Shown here: positions 24,265-32,975 of the stretch, one piece after another | How positions within the stretch are numbered: the first letter of the stretch is position 1 | Layout of the letters: every line of letters starts with the position of its first letter | Assembly (NCBI RefSeq): GCF_036186745.1 | Contig: NZ_CP108086.1 | Span: 2,108,001 to 2,172,000, forward strand | Length of the DNA: 64,000 bases | Source: Microbispora hainanensis | GTDB lineage: Bacteria; Actinomycetota; Actinomycetes; Streptosporangiales; Streptosporangiaceae | Direction: 5' to 3' | The notes under the pieces: model-generated | The model's database searches: none | What the model was told of the DNA's origin: nothing | Seen by the model: the letters and a program-made list of their open reading frames with translations, nothing else | Made by a program: the position numbers and the translations under genes

Positions 24265-27200
24265 TCAGGCGCCGCTGCCGTTCCTGCCGTTTCCCGACCC
24301 GGTCGGGAGCGCGGCCGGGGGCTGGTTGATGTTCAACGGGACGTCGTCGCCGCCGGGGCCGCCGTCCGAACCGCCCGGGCCCCGGTCGTCGCCGAGGCCG
24401 TCGCCGCTGTCACATCCCGGGCCGCCGTTGAAGCAGCTGCCGTCGTCGGGGAAGTCGGTCGGGAAGTCCGTCGGGAACCCGGCGTCGTCGGGCTCCGGGC
24501 TGGGCGTCGGCGTCGGGCTCGGCACGATGTTCTCCGGGCTGCCCAGCCCGGCCTTCTGCGGGAACTGCTCGACGGGCTTGCCCGCGAGCGCCTCCATCAT
24601 GAAGTTCCGCCAGATGGTGGTCGGGTAGGTCGCGCCTTCGATGCCGGCGCCGAGCGATATCTCACGGGGCTTGGAGTAGGGATTGTTCGGGCCGTACTTC
24701 TTGCTCTTCTTGCCGCCGGGGGTCTCCGGGCAGTTCGCGTAAATGGGCTGGACGATCTTGCCCGACTTGGTGACGCACTGCTCGCGGTACATGCCGACCG
24801 CGGTGGAGATCTGCGGGGTGAAGCCGACGAACCACGCTTCCTTGTTGTCGTTGTTCGTGCCGGTCTTGCCGGCGGCCGGGCGGCCGATGCCCCTGCCCGC
24901 CGCCGTACCCGTCTTGAGGACCTCCTCCATCGCCGCCACGGAGTCGGCCGCCGCCTCGGGCGTGATCACCTGCTTGACCTCACGGCGCTCGGCGAAGACG
25001 ACCGCCTTGTCCTTCCGGACCTCCTTGACCACGTGGTAGTCGACGTGCTTGCCCTCGTTGGCGAAGATCGAGTAGCCGGCGGCCTGCTCGACCGGGGTGA
25101 CCAGGGCGCTGCCGATGGAGAACGCGTACTTGTGCTCCTTGACGTCGTCCTCCATGCGCTGCTTGCCGAGCCCGGCCTCCTCCGCGATCTGCTTCACCGC
25201 GCTGAGCTGCCCGATCGTGCCGTTCTCCTCGTCCAGCTTGTACGCCATCGAGGCGAAGGCCGTGTTGACCGAGTCGGCGGTCGCCGTGATGACGTTGATC
25301 GCGTTCCCCACGTTGTGGCTGTTGCCGATGGGCTTGGTGCCGGGGAGCTCCTCCGGCACCGTCTTGTTGCCGGGCACGAAGCTGTTCAGGCTGTGCCCGG
25401 CGTCCAGCCAGGCGGCCAGCACGTACGGCTTGAACGCCGAGGCGGCCTGCTTGTAGGAGTCGAACGGTTCGTTCCAGTTGTCCTTGACGTAGTCCTCACC
25501 GCCATAGAAGGCGAGCACCCGTCCGTTCTTGGGGTCCACTGCGGCCAGACCGGCGTGGATCTCCTTCGGCAGGCTGGCGGTGGTGCCGATGACCGCCTTC
25601 CTGGCGGCCTGCATGAGCTTCTTGTCGAAGGTCGAGACGATCTTGTAGCCGCCGCTCCTGACCTGGTCGGGCGGCAGGTTCATCCGGGTCTTCAGCTCCT
25701 GCAGCACCTGGACGACCATGTAGCCCTTCAGGCCGCCCAGCTCGTTGCTGTTGCGATCGGGAACCGTCTTGGGGAACTTGGCCGTGCCCGGCAGCTTGCC
25801 GTACTTGGCCGGGTCGAGCCTCGCCATGGCGTTGACGACGTCCTTGAACCGGCTCTGCAACCGCGGGGAGTCGGCGTCCAGGGCGGGCGTCTGGATGCGC
25901 GCGGCGAGATAGGCGCCCTGCTCCACGGTGAGCTGTTCGACGTGCTTCTTGAAGTACGCCTGCGCGGCGGCCTCGATGCCGTACGCCCGGCCGAAGGGCA
26001 CCGTGTTGAGGTACTGCAGGAGGATCTGGTCCTTGGTCATCGACTTGTCGAGCTTGACCGCGACGAAGATCTCCTTGATCTTTCGCTTGATCGACACTTC
26101 CTGGCTGAGGCCGTCGTAGTAGTTGCGGGCCATCTGCTGGGTGATGGTCGAGGCGCCCTGGAGCTGCTGCCCGGTCGCCGTCATGTAGACCGACCGGATC
26201 ATGCCGGGGATCGAGATGCCGCTGTCGGTCCGGAAGGTGTCGTTCTCGATCGCGATGACGGCGTCCTGGACGTGCCGCGGCACCTTGTTGATGTTGTCCA
26301 GGATGACGCGCGGGGTGCCCACCTTGGCGATCAGCGTCTTGCCGTCGTTGTAGTAGATGGCGCTGCCCTGGGCCACGGCCTCCGCCTGCGTCGCCTCGGG
26401 CACCGGGGTGTTGGCGTAGGCGACCGCGATCATGCCGAAGGTGCCGGCGGCCAGCACGGTGAAGGCCGCCAACAGGATCTTCCAGCTCGGGACGAAGCGC
26501 CGCCAGCCCGTACGGCGCGGCTTCTCGTCGTCCTCGTCGAAGTCGTCGAAGTCACGCGGATCCCGGGGGCCGCGCCCGCCGGGCCCACCCGGACCACCGG
26601 GTCCACCGGGTCCACCGGGGCCGCCGGGGCCGCCGGGGCCGTGGCCACCCCGGCCCGGGGGCCTGCGGCGGCGGCCGCCGGTCTGGATGGCCTCGGTGCG
26701 CTGCTCGTCCCCCCGGGGATCGCGGCCGTCGCGGGGGAATCCGCCCGTCGGCATGCCCATCGCCTGGGTGCGCTCGTCCGCGCCGGGACGGCCGGGCCTG
26801 CCAGGGCCCACAGGACCGCCCGGGCCACCAGGACCGCCGGGGCCGGCCGCGTAGCGCGGGTCACGGTCCATCGGCGGGCGTCCGCCGCCCACCGGTCCCC
26901 GGCCTCCCTGCTGCGGTCCCGGAACCGGTCGCTGCGGCCTGCCCTGCTCCGGTCGCGGTTCGGGCCGGGGTTCGGGCCGGGGTTCGGGCCGCGGTTCCGG
27001 CCTGGGGGGCACCGCGTTCATGGCCGCCGTGTCCTCGAAGGCTGCCGCCTCACGACGGCGGTCGGGTCCGGCCGGCCGGGCGCCGCGGGGCGGCTGCGGG
27101 ACCGGTCCCCTGCCGGGCTGCCGCGGCGGGACGGGCTCGCCGTACTCTCCGTACTCTCCGTACTCTCCGTAATCGCCGAACTCGTCGGATTCCCGGGGCG

Positions 27201-27294
27201 AGCGACGACGGCGCCCAGGGCGGGATGATCCACCGGAGCCCGAGGCGTCCTCGGGACGGCCGGTCGGCTCCGGTCCGTAGCTGCTGTAAGTCAC
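24265..27294 (-). CDS. Class A penicillin-binding protein (transglycosylase/transpeptidase)
   Basis: This 1009-residue bifunctional peptidoglycan synthase has a cytoplasmic tail of about 270 residues, one membrane anchor (about 271-293), a GT51 domain (AIENDTF, GASTITQQMARN, KRKIKEIFVAVKL) and a transpeptidase domain with SAFK, SVN and KTGT. The usual EDxxF of GT51 reads ENDTF. The cytoplasmic tail contains GEY, RPEP and GPG tandem repeats and Thr sites in acidic/basic context (DERTQAM, QRTEAI) like known Ser/Thr-kinase targets. The C-terminus is Pro/Ser/Gly-rich. A GTG start follows GAGGA. It sits near DUF5318 and ino1 as in relatives. Confidence 0.95.
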   Translation of the reverse strand: MTYSSYGPEPTGRPEDASGSGGSSRPGRRRRSPRESDEFGDYGEYGEYGEYGEPVPPRQPGRGPVPQPPRGARPAGPDRRREAAAFEDTAAMNAVPPRPEPRPEPRPEPRPEPRPEQGRPQRPVPGPQQGGRGPVGGGRPPMDRDPRYAAGPGGPGGPGGPVGPGRPGRPGADERTQAMGMPTGGFPRDGRDPRGDEQRTEAIQTGGRRRRPPGRGGHGPGGPGGPGGPGGPGGPGGPGGRGPRDPRDFDDFDEDDEKPRRTGWRRFVPSWKILLAAFTVLAAGTFGMIAVAYANTPVPEATQAEAVAQGSAIYYNDGKTLIAKVGTPRVILDNINKVPRHVQDAVIAIENDTFRTDSGISIPGMIRSVYMTATGQQLQGASTITQQMARNYYDGLSQEVSIKRKIKEIFVAVKLDKSMTKDQILLQYLNTVPFGRAYGIEAAAQAYFKKHVEQLTVEQGAYLAARIQTPALDADSPRLQSRFKDVVNAMARLDPAKYGKLPGTAKFPKTVPDRNSNELGGLKGYMVVQVLQELKTRMNLPPDQVRSGGYKIVSTFDKKLMQAARKAVIGTTASLPKEIHAGLAAVDPKNGRVLAFYGGEDYVKDNWNEPFDSYKQAASAFKPYVLAAWLDAGHSLNSFVPGNKTVPEELPGTKPIGNSHNVGNAINVITATADSVNTAFASMAYKLDEENGTIGQLSAVKQIAEEAGLGKQRMEDDVKEHKYAFSIGSALVTPVEQAAGYSIFANEGKHVDYHVVKEVRKDKAVVFAERREVKQVITPEAAADSVAAMEEVLKTGTAAGRGIGRPAAGKTGTNNDNKEAWFVGFTPQISTAVGMYREQCVTKSGKIVQPIYANCPETPGGKKSKKYGPNNPYSKPREISLGAGIEGATYPTTIWRNFMMEALAGKPVEQFPQKAGLGSPENIVPSPTPTPSPEPDDAGFPTDFPTDFPDDGSCFNGGPGCDSGDGLGDDRGPGGSDGGPGGDDVPLNINQPPAALPTGSGNGRNGSGA

Positions 27295-27375
27295 GCGTCC
27301 TCGTCAGATGGTTCGGGGAATTATCGACGTCGGCCGGCAGGCCGGCGGGCCGCCTCCTGGAGGTGGAGGTCCGCC

Positions 27376-27759
27376 CTACAGGGAAGGGCCCGGGGGATCG
27401 GCTGTTCCGAGGACGAACGACACCGCCAGGTGGTTCCAAGAACAACCTTGGCAGACCTCCACCACGTAGACGCGGAATTCGCGGTATTCCCGCGCCATCG
27501 CGGTGAGCTCGGCCATCCCTTTTGCCTGGCCGGCCACTCGTCCTAATTCGTCCCCATATACGTATGTGACGTTGGTCACGTTGCGTCGTTCACATATGGG
27601 GCAACTGCGGCTCGTCGGCTCTCCGTGGAACCGGGCCGCGCGGAGCAGGTAGGGGTGGGCGTCGCACACGTCCCGCGCCCGCATGCGGCCGGCGCGGACG
27701 GACTGTACGGCCGCCCGCTTAGCGAGGCCGTAGTCCACGACCGACCGCTGTGACCACAT
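27376..27759 (-). CDS. DUF5318 family protein
   Basis: The 127-residue protein has two Cys pairs, CPIC in the middle and CQGC near the C-terminus (EVCQGCSWNH), which would form a zinc ribbon. MWSQRSVVDYGLAKRAAV at the start is the family hallmark. DUF5318 is an actinobacterial family usually found next to the penicillin-binding protein and the PadR-ino1 genes, as here; its function is not known. It is divergent from the PadR gene. Confidence 0.9.
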   Translation of the reverse strand: MWSQRSVVDYGLAKRAAVQSVRAGRMRARDVCDAHPYLLRAARFHGEPTSRSCPICERRNVTNVTYVYGDELGRVAGQAKGMAELTAMAREYREFRVYVVEVCQGCSWNHLAVSFVLGTADPPGPSL

Positions 27760-27839
27760 GCGGCCAGATTACGACCCTTTGCCGAATCTTGCCCAACCGT
27801 TGACCCGTTGCCATCTATGACACCCCGACGTATCCTGCG

Positions 27840-27860
27840 GATGTATCGAGTCGATACATC
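27840..27860. promoter_or_regulatory. Perfect palindrome upstream of PadR-ino1
   Basis: GATGTATCGA and TCGATACATC are perfect 10-bp arms around one base. The site is 24 bases upstream of the PadR start and contains the ATGTA...TACAT dyad typical of PadR operators, so it is the likely autoregulatory operator. Confidence 0.75.
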
Positions 27861-27884
27861 GGTCGGACACAGGGGGTGGTTCCA

Positions 27885-28523
27885 GTGACGGGCTCTCGTG
27901 GAGGTGTGCTGGAGCTCGCCGTCCTGGGATCGCTGAACGAGACGCCCTTGCACGGATATGAGCTGCGCAAACGGCTCAACACGCTGCTCGGCATGTTCCG
28001 TGCCTTCTCCTACGGCTCGCTGTACCCCTGCCTCAGGGGTCTGCTCAACGAGGGCCTCATCGCCGAGGAGGAGCCTCCTGAGGACACGGTTCTCGGCCGT
28101 AGGTCGAAGATCGTCTACAAGATCACGGCGGAGGGCAAGGAGCGGCTGCAGGAGCTGCTCAGCCAGTCGGGGCCGTCCTCCTGGGAGGACGAGAGCTTCG
28201 GCATCCACTTCGCCTTCTTCCGCCACACGGAGGCGGAGGTGCGGCTCCGCATCCTGGAGGGCCGCCGCAGCCGCCTTGAAGAACGCCTCGACCGCGTCCG
28301 TGAGGCTCTCGCCCGCACGAGAGAGCGGCTGGACACCTACACGCTTGAGCTCCAGCGCCACGGGCTGGAGTCGGTCGAGCGCGAGGTCCGCTGGTTGAAC
28401 GAGCTGATCGACTCGGAACGGCGGAGCCGTTCGGCTCCCGGCGAGGGGGGTCACCCTCCGGATCCCGCGCAAGCCGTACAGGAAGAGACCCAGAGGGCGG
28501 ACACGCCCGAGGCAGATAGGTAA
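27885..28523 (+). CDS. PadR-family transcriptional regulator next to ino1
   Basis: The 212-residue protein has an N-terminal PadR winged helix ([43 protein letters not shown]) and a long C-terminal coiled-coil dimerisation region rich in Arg and Glu. GTG at 27885 is chosen for its spacing to AGGGGG; GTG at 27876 is also in frame. It ends 13 bases before ino1, so it is co-transcribed with it and probably controls inositol phosphate synthesis through the palindrome upstream. Confidence 0.92.
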   Translation: MTGSRGGVLELAVLGSLNETPLHGYELRKRLNTLLGMFRAFSYGSLYPCLRGLLNEGLIAEEEPPEDTVLGRRSKIVYKITAEGKERLQELLSQSGPSSWEDESFGIHFAFFRHTEAEVRLRILEGRRSRLEERLDRVREALARTRERLDTYTLELQRHGLESVEREVRWLNELIDSERRSRSAPGEGGHPPDPAQAVQEETQRADTPEADR

Positions 28524-28536
28524 AGGAGCGAGTGCT

Positions 28537-29616
28537 ATGGGTTCGGTGCGCGTAGCCATCGTCGGTGTGGGCAACTGCGCCTCATCGCTGGTGCAGGGCG
28601 TCCATTACTACAAGGACGCGGATCCGAGCAGCCGTGTGCCGGGCCTCATGCACGTGCGGTTCGGTGACTACCACGTCGGTGACGTGGAGTTCGTCGCGGC
28701 CTTCGACGTGGACGCCAAGAAGGTCGGCCGCGACTTGTCGGAGGCCATCGTCGCCTCCGAGAACAACACGATCAAGATCTGCGACGTGCCGCCGCTCGGC
28801 GTCACCGTGCAGCGTGGCCCGACGTTCGACGGCCTGGGCACGTACTACCGCGAGATCATCGAGGAGTCCGATGAGGAGCCGGTGGACGTCGTCCAGGCCC
28901 TGAAGGACGCCCGGGTCGACGTCCTGGTGTCCTATCTCCCGGTGGGCTCGGAGGAGGCCGACCGCTTCTACGCGCAGTGCGCGATCGACGCCAAGGTGGC
29001 GTTCGTCAACGCGCTGCCGGTCTTCATCGCCTCCGACCCCGAGTGGGCCGCGAAGTTCACCGAGGCCGGCGTCCCGATCGTGGGCGACGACATCAAGTCG
29101 CAGGTCGGCGCGACGATCACGCACCGCGTGCTGGCCAAGCTGTTCGAGGACCGCGGAGTCGAGCTGCTGCGCACCTACCAGCTCAACTTCGGCGGCAACA
29201 TGGACTTCATGAACATGCTGGAGCGCACCCGCCTCCAGTCCAAGAAGATCTCCAAGACCCAGTCGGTCACGTCGCAGATCCCGCACGAGATGGCCAAGGC
29301 CGACGTCCACATCGGCCCGTCCGACCACGTGCCGTGGCTGGACGACCGCAAGTGGGCCTACGTCCGCCTTGAGGGCCGGTCGTTCGGCGACACCCCGCTC
29401 AACCTGGAGTACAAGCTCGAGGTCTGGGACTCGCCCAACTCCGCCGGCATCATCATCGACGCGGTGCGCGCGGCCAAGATCGCCCTCGACCGGGGCATCG
29501 GCGGCCCGCTGCTGTCGCCCTCGTCCTACTTCATGAAGTCGCCGCCGGAGCAGTACTCCGACGACGCCGCCCGCGAGGCCGTGGAGAAGTTCATCCGCGG
29601 TGAGGCCGAGCGCTGA
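28537..29616 (+). CDS. ino1: Inositol-3-phosphate synthase
   Basis: The 359-residue enzyme converts glucose 6-phosphate to 1L-myo-inositol 1-phosphate with NAD, feeding phosphatidylinositol and mycothiol synthesis. It opens with the nucleotide-binding stretch [19 protein letters not shown] and carries the conserved core [13 protein letters not shown] and the segment [19 protein letters not shown]. Length fits the actinobacterial/archaeal short form. The ATG follows AAAGGAG. Confidence 0.97.
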   Translation: MGSVRVAIVGVGNCASSLVQGVHYYKDADPSSRVPGLMHVRFGDYHVGDVEFVAAFDVDAKKVGRDLSEAIVASENNTIKICDVPPLGVTVQRGPTFDGLGTYYREIIEESDEEPVDVVQALKDARVDVLVSYLPVGSEEADRFYAQCAIDAKVAFVNALPVFIASDPEWAAKFTEAGVPIVGDDIKSQVGATITHRVLAKLFEDRGVELLRTYQLNFGGNMDFMNMLERTRLQSKKISKTQSVTSQIPHEMAKADVHIGPSDHVPWLDDRKWAYVRLEGRSFGDTPLNLEYKLEVWDSPNSAGIIIDAVRAAKIALDRGIGGPLLSPSSYFMKSPPEQYSDDAAREAVEKFIRGEAER

Positions 29617-29635
29617 CGTCCGTCGTCCGCGTGTC

Positions 29636-29668
29636 CCGCCCCGGTTCCGCTCGATCGGACCGGGGCGG
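29636..29668 (+). terminator. Terminator hairpin after ino1
   Basis: CCGCCCCGGTTCCG pairs with CGGACCGGGGCGG with a single bulge around a 6-base loop, 20 bases after the ino1 stop and before the convergent idi gene. Confidence 0.7.
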
Positions 29669-29692
29669 TCCCATGTCCACGCCCGGTGGACC

Positions 29693-30289
29693 TCAGTGGT
29701 TCGTGAGCGGGCGCGCGGCCGGCGGCAGGGCGGCGGCGTCGGCCACCGGCCAGGCCAGCGGATCCGGCCCGAGCGCGACGAGCTGAGGCACCTGCTCCCT
29801 GGCCCAGGGCGAGATGTCCCGCTCCCCGCTCATCACCTCGGCGGCGAAGCGCGCCCAGGGCTCCCACCTGACCTCACCCACCTCCTCGGCGTTGGGCGCG
29901 GCCTCTCCGGTGACCACGGCCCGGTAGACCGGGCACAGCTCGTTCTCCACCGTGCCGTTGTCCATCACGGCCCGATAGGAGAAGCGCGGCAGGATCAGGT
30001 CGACGGACTCGACCGTCAGGCCCAGCTCGAACCCGAGGCGGCGGATCACCGCCGACGACAGCGGTTCGCCCGGCAGGGGATGCCCGCAGCAGCTGTTGGT
30101 CCACTGATCGGGCCAGGTCAGCTTCGAGCCCGCACGGCGTGACAGCAGCACGCGCCCGCGGTGGTCGAAGACGTAGCTGGAGAACGCGAGATGCAGCGGC
30201 GTGTCGGCGCTGTGGACGGTGGATTTGGGGGCGGTGCCGATCGGGTTTCCCTCGCCATCGACCAGCACGACATGTTCCTGTGACGTCAC
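29693..30289 (-). CDS. idi: Isopentenyl-diphosphate delta-isomerase, type I
   Basis: The 198-residue Nudix-fold enzyme interconverts isopentenyl and dimethylallyl diphosphate for isoprenoid synthesis. The active-site Cys lies in TNSCCGHP and the catalytic Glu in ENELCPVY; HLAFSSYVFD and LLSRRAGSKLTWPDQW are family-typical. The GTG start at 30289 gives VTSQEHVVLVD, which matches relatives; the ATG at 30310 is a longer option. It is divergent from the MFS gene and shares a 102-base gap with it. Confidence 0.95.
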   Translation of the reverse strand: MTSQEHVVLVDGEGNPIGTAPKSTVHSADTPLHLAFSSYVFDHRGRVLLSRRAGSKLTWPDQWTNSCCGHPLPGEPLSSAVIRRLGFELGLTVESVDLILPRFSYRAVMDNGTVENELCPVYRAVVTGEAAPNAEEVGEVRWEPWARFAAEVMSGERDISPWAREQVPQLVALGPDPLAWPVADAAALPPAARPLTNH

Positions 30290-30379
30290 TCTGCGAGAGT
30301 ACGTGATCACCTTGCCGCGGGGTGAGACCTACGGGTCTTTATCAGGGTCGCTCCGGATGTCCGCGCGTGATCGCCCGCG

Positions 30380-30394
30380 TAGGCTGTCGCCGTG
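30380..30394 (+). promoter_or_regulatory. Leaderless promoter of the MFS gene
   Basis: TAGGCT (30380-30385) lies six bases before the GTG start, the usual spacing for a leaderless actinobacterial transcript. No ribosome site is present. Confidence 0.55.
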
Positions 30395-31693
30395 TCCTAC
30401 GCCTCTGATCTGCGGGTGGTCCTGCGGGGTCGAAACTTCCGGCGGCTTTTCGCCACACGGCTCGTCTCGCAGTTCTCCGACGGGATCTTCCAGCTCGCCG
30501 TCGGCGGCTACGCGTTCTTCAGCCCGGAAAGGCAGGCGAGCGCGACCGCCATCGCGGCGGGCCTCGCCGTGTTGCTCCTGCCGTACAGCGTCCTCGGGCC
30601 CTTCGTCGGGGTGTTCATCGACCGCTGGTCGAGGCGGCAGATCCTCGTCATCGCGCCGGTCGTGCGCGGCGTGCTGCTGGTGGTGGCCGCCTGCCTCGTC
30701 GCGGCGGGCGCCTCCGACGTCGTCTTCTACGCGGCGGCGCTCGGCGTGCTCGCGGTCAACCGCTTCTTCCTGTCGGCCCTCAGCGCCGCGCTGCCCCACG
30801 TCGTGCCGTCCGAGAACCTGATGATGGCCAACGCGGTCACGCCCACCTCGGGCACGGTGGTGACGTTCGTCGGGGCGGGCGCCGGCGTCGTGCTCCGCGT
30901 GATCTCCGGGTCGGACGACCGGGGCGTGGCCGTGCTGCTGGTCTGCTCCGGCGTCGTCTTCGGCCTGAGCGCGCTGATCGCGCGGACGATGGAGCGCTCG
31001 CTGCTCGGCCCCGCGTACGACCCGAACCGCCCGCAGGCCCGCGAGGCCGTACGGCACGTGCTCGCCGGCCTGGTGGACGGCGCGCGGCACATCGCGCACC
31101 GGCGTTCGGCGGGGGCGGCCCTCAGCGGCGTCGCCACCCACCGCCTGATGTTCGGCATCTCCACGGCGGCCGTGGTGATGCTCTACCGCTACCACTTCAC
31201 CCACGACCCCGACGACGCGCTGAAGGGCATCGCGCTCGTGCTGGGCGCCGTCGGCGCGGGCAGCTTCGCCGCGGTCCTGGTCACGCCGTGGGCCACCGAG
31301 CGGGTCCGCATCGAGATCTGGGTGCCGGTGATGCTCGTGACCTGCGGCGTGCTGGAGTTCGCCCTGTGCGCGACGTTCCACAAGTGGGCGTTCGTCGCCG
31401 CCGGGCTGGTGATCGGCGTCGCGGGGCAGAGCGTGAAGATCTGCGCGGACACCGTCGTGCAGCGCGACATCGAGGACGCCTATCTCGGCCGCGCCTTCTC
31501 CGTCTACGACATGCTGTTCAACGGCATGACGGTGCTCGGCGCGGTGCTGGCGGCGGCGCTGCTGCCGCGCGACGGCGTGTCGTATCTCGCGCTCGCCGTG
31601 ATCGGCGTGGGCTATCTGCTCGGCGCGGTGGTCTACCGGCTGATCCTGCCCTCCGCCGTACGCCGCAGGCCGCCGGTGCCCGCCGTCGACTGA
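30392..31693 (+). CDS. Major facilitator superfamily transporter
   Basis: The 433-residue protein has twelve predicted membrane segments and the MFS motif A-like loop FIDRWSRRQILVIAP between segments 2 and 3. A broad central loop carries PNRPQAREAVRHVLAG. The sequence resembles drug-type exporters, but no substrate can be assigned. The GTG start is supported by the leaderless TAGGCT promoter. It is convergent with bioA and leaves only 16 bases between stops. Confidence 0.9.
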   Translation: MSYASDLRVVLRGRNFRRLFATRLVSQFSDGIFQLAVGGYAFFSPERQASATAIAAGLAVLLLPYSVLGPFVGVFIDRWSRRQILVIAPVVRGVLLVVAACLVAAGASDVVFYAAALGVLAVNRFFLSALSAALPHVVPSENLMMANAVTPTSGTVVTFVGAGAGVVLRVISGSDDRGVAVLLVCSGVVFGLSALIARTMERSLLGPAYDPNRPQAREAVRHVLAGLVDGARHIAHRRSAGAALSGVATHRLMFGISTAAVVMLYRYHFTHDPDDALKGIALVLGAVGAGSFAAVLVTPWATERVRIEIWVPVMLVTCGVLEFALCATFHKWAFVAAGLVIGVAGQSVKICADTVVQRDIEDAYLGRAFSVYDMLFNGMTVLGAVLAAALLPRDGVSYLALAVIGVGYLLGAVVYRLILPSAVRRRPPVPAVD

Positions 31694-31709
31694 CTCCCGT
31701 CGGCCGGCG

Positions 31710-32975
31710 TCACAGCGCCGCGGTGGCGGCGACCATGGCACCGGTGATGCGGGCGATGTCGCCGGGCGCGCAGGCGTACGGCGGCATCGTGTAGATCAGA
31801 CGGCCGAAGGGCCGCAGCCACACGCCGTGCTCCATCACGATGTCTTGAATTTTCGCGACATCGACGGGCCGGTCGGTCTCGATCACCCCGATCGCGCCCA
31901 GCACCCGCACGTCCCGTACGCCGGGGGCGCCCGCGGCCGGGGCGAGACCGTCGAGCAGGCCCGCCTCGATGCGCGCGACCTCCTCCCGCCAGGGCCGTTC
32001 GGCGAGCAGGTCGAGCGAGGCGCCGGCCACGGCGCAGGCGAGCGGGTTGCCCATGTAGGTCGGGCCGTGCATCAGCACGCCGATGCGCTCGGCCACCCGC
32101 GCGGTGCACAGCGTGGCGGCGAGCGTCATGTAGCCGCCGGTGAGCGCCTTGCCCACGCACATGATGTCCGGCCTGATCCCGGCGTGGTCGCAGCCGAACA
32201 TCTCCCCCGTACGGCCGAAGCCGGTGGCGATCTCGTCGGCGATCAGCAGGATGCCGTGCTCGTCGGCCAGCTCGCGCAGCCGCCGCAGGTAGGCGGGGTG
32301 ATAGAACCGCATGCCGCCCGCGCCCTGCACGACGGGCTCGACGATGATCGCGGCCAGCCGGTCGGCGTGGGCCTCGACGGCCGCGGTCAGCTCAGCCAGA
32401 TAGGCCTCGTCGGGACCCGCCTGCGTGGTCCCGCCCGGGCGGCGGCCATAGTCGTGCGGCGGCATCGGCGCGAAGACGTGCCGCGGGAGCATCCCGGTGA
32501 ACAGGTGGTGCATGCCACCGACCGGGTCGCAGACCGACATCGCGGCGAACGTGTCGCCGTGGTAGCCGCCCCGCACGGTCAGCAGGGCCGAGCGCCCGCT
32601 GTACTGCACCGCCATCTTGATCGCGACCTCGACCGCCACCGAGCCCGAGTCCGCCAGGAAGACGTGGTCGAGCCCGGTCATCCCGGCCAGCCGGTGCGCG
32701 AGCCGTACGGCGGGCTCGTGGGTCAGGCCGCCGAACATGACGTGCGCCATGTCGCCGAGCTGGTCGCGGGCGGCCCGGTTGAGCCGCGGGTGGTTGTAGC
32801 CGTGAACGGCCGCCCACCAGGAGGCCATGCCGTCGATCAGCTCACGGCCGTCGCCGAGCGTGATCCGCACGCCCTCGGCCCGGCGGACGACGTGCACCGG
32901 CACCCCGGACGGCACGGCCGTGTAGGGATGCCAGACGTGCTCGCGGTCGAGCCGGAGGACCTCCGCGGCGTCCAC
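31710..32975 (-). CDS. bioA: Adenosylmethionine-8-amino-7-oxononanoate aminotransferase
   Basis: The 421-residue PLP enzyme makes 7,8-diaminopelargonate in biotin synthesis. The start [25 protein letters not shown] and the PLP-binding Lys276 in [10 protein letters not shown] are characteristic of BioA. The GTG start directly follows the cca stop (TAGGTG, no gap), so the two are translationally linked. No other biotin gene is in the window, which is unusual because bioA often sits with bioB/F/D. Confidence 0.94.
   Translation of the reverse strand: MDAAEVLRLDREHVWHPYTAVPSGVPVHVVRRAEGVRITLGDGRELIDGMASWWAAVHGYNHPRLNRAARDQLGDMAHVMFGGLTHEPAVRLAHRLAGMTGLDHVFLADSGSVAVEVAIKMAVQYSGRSALLTVRGGYHGDTFAAMSVCDPVGGMHHLFTGMLPRHVFAPMPPHDYGRRPGGTTQAGPDEAYLAELTAAVEAHADRLAAIIVEPVVQGAGGMRFYHPAYLRRLRELADEHGILLIADEIATGFGRTGEMFGCDHAGIRPDIMCVGKALTGGYMTLAATLCTARVAERIGVLMHGPTYMGNPLACAVAGASLDLLAERPWREEVARIEAGLLDGLAPAAGAPGVRDVRVLGAIGVIETDRPVDVAKIQDIVMEHGVWLRPFGRLIYTMPPYACAPGDIARITGAMVAATAAL

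Noticed and set aside
24265-27228. Long antisense open frame opposite the penicillin-binding-protein gene
   Set aside because: It is a shadow of the high-GC coding strand; the peptide is Arg/Val/Leu/Asp-rich without domains, and the PBP frame has all catalytic motifs.
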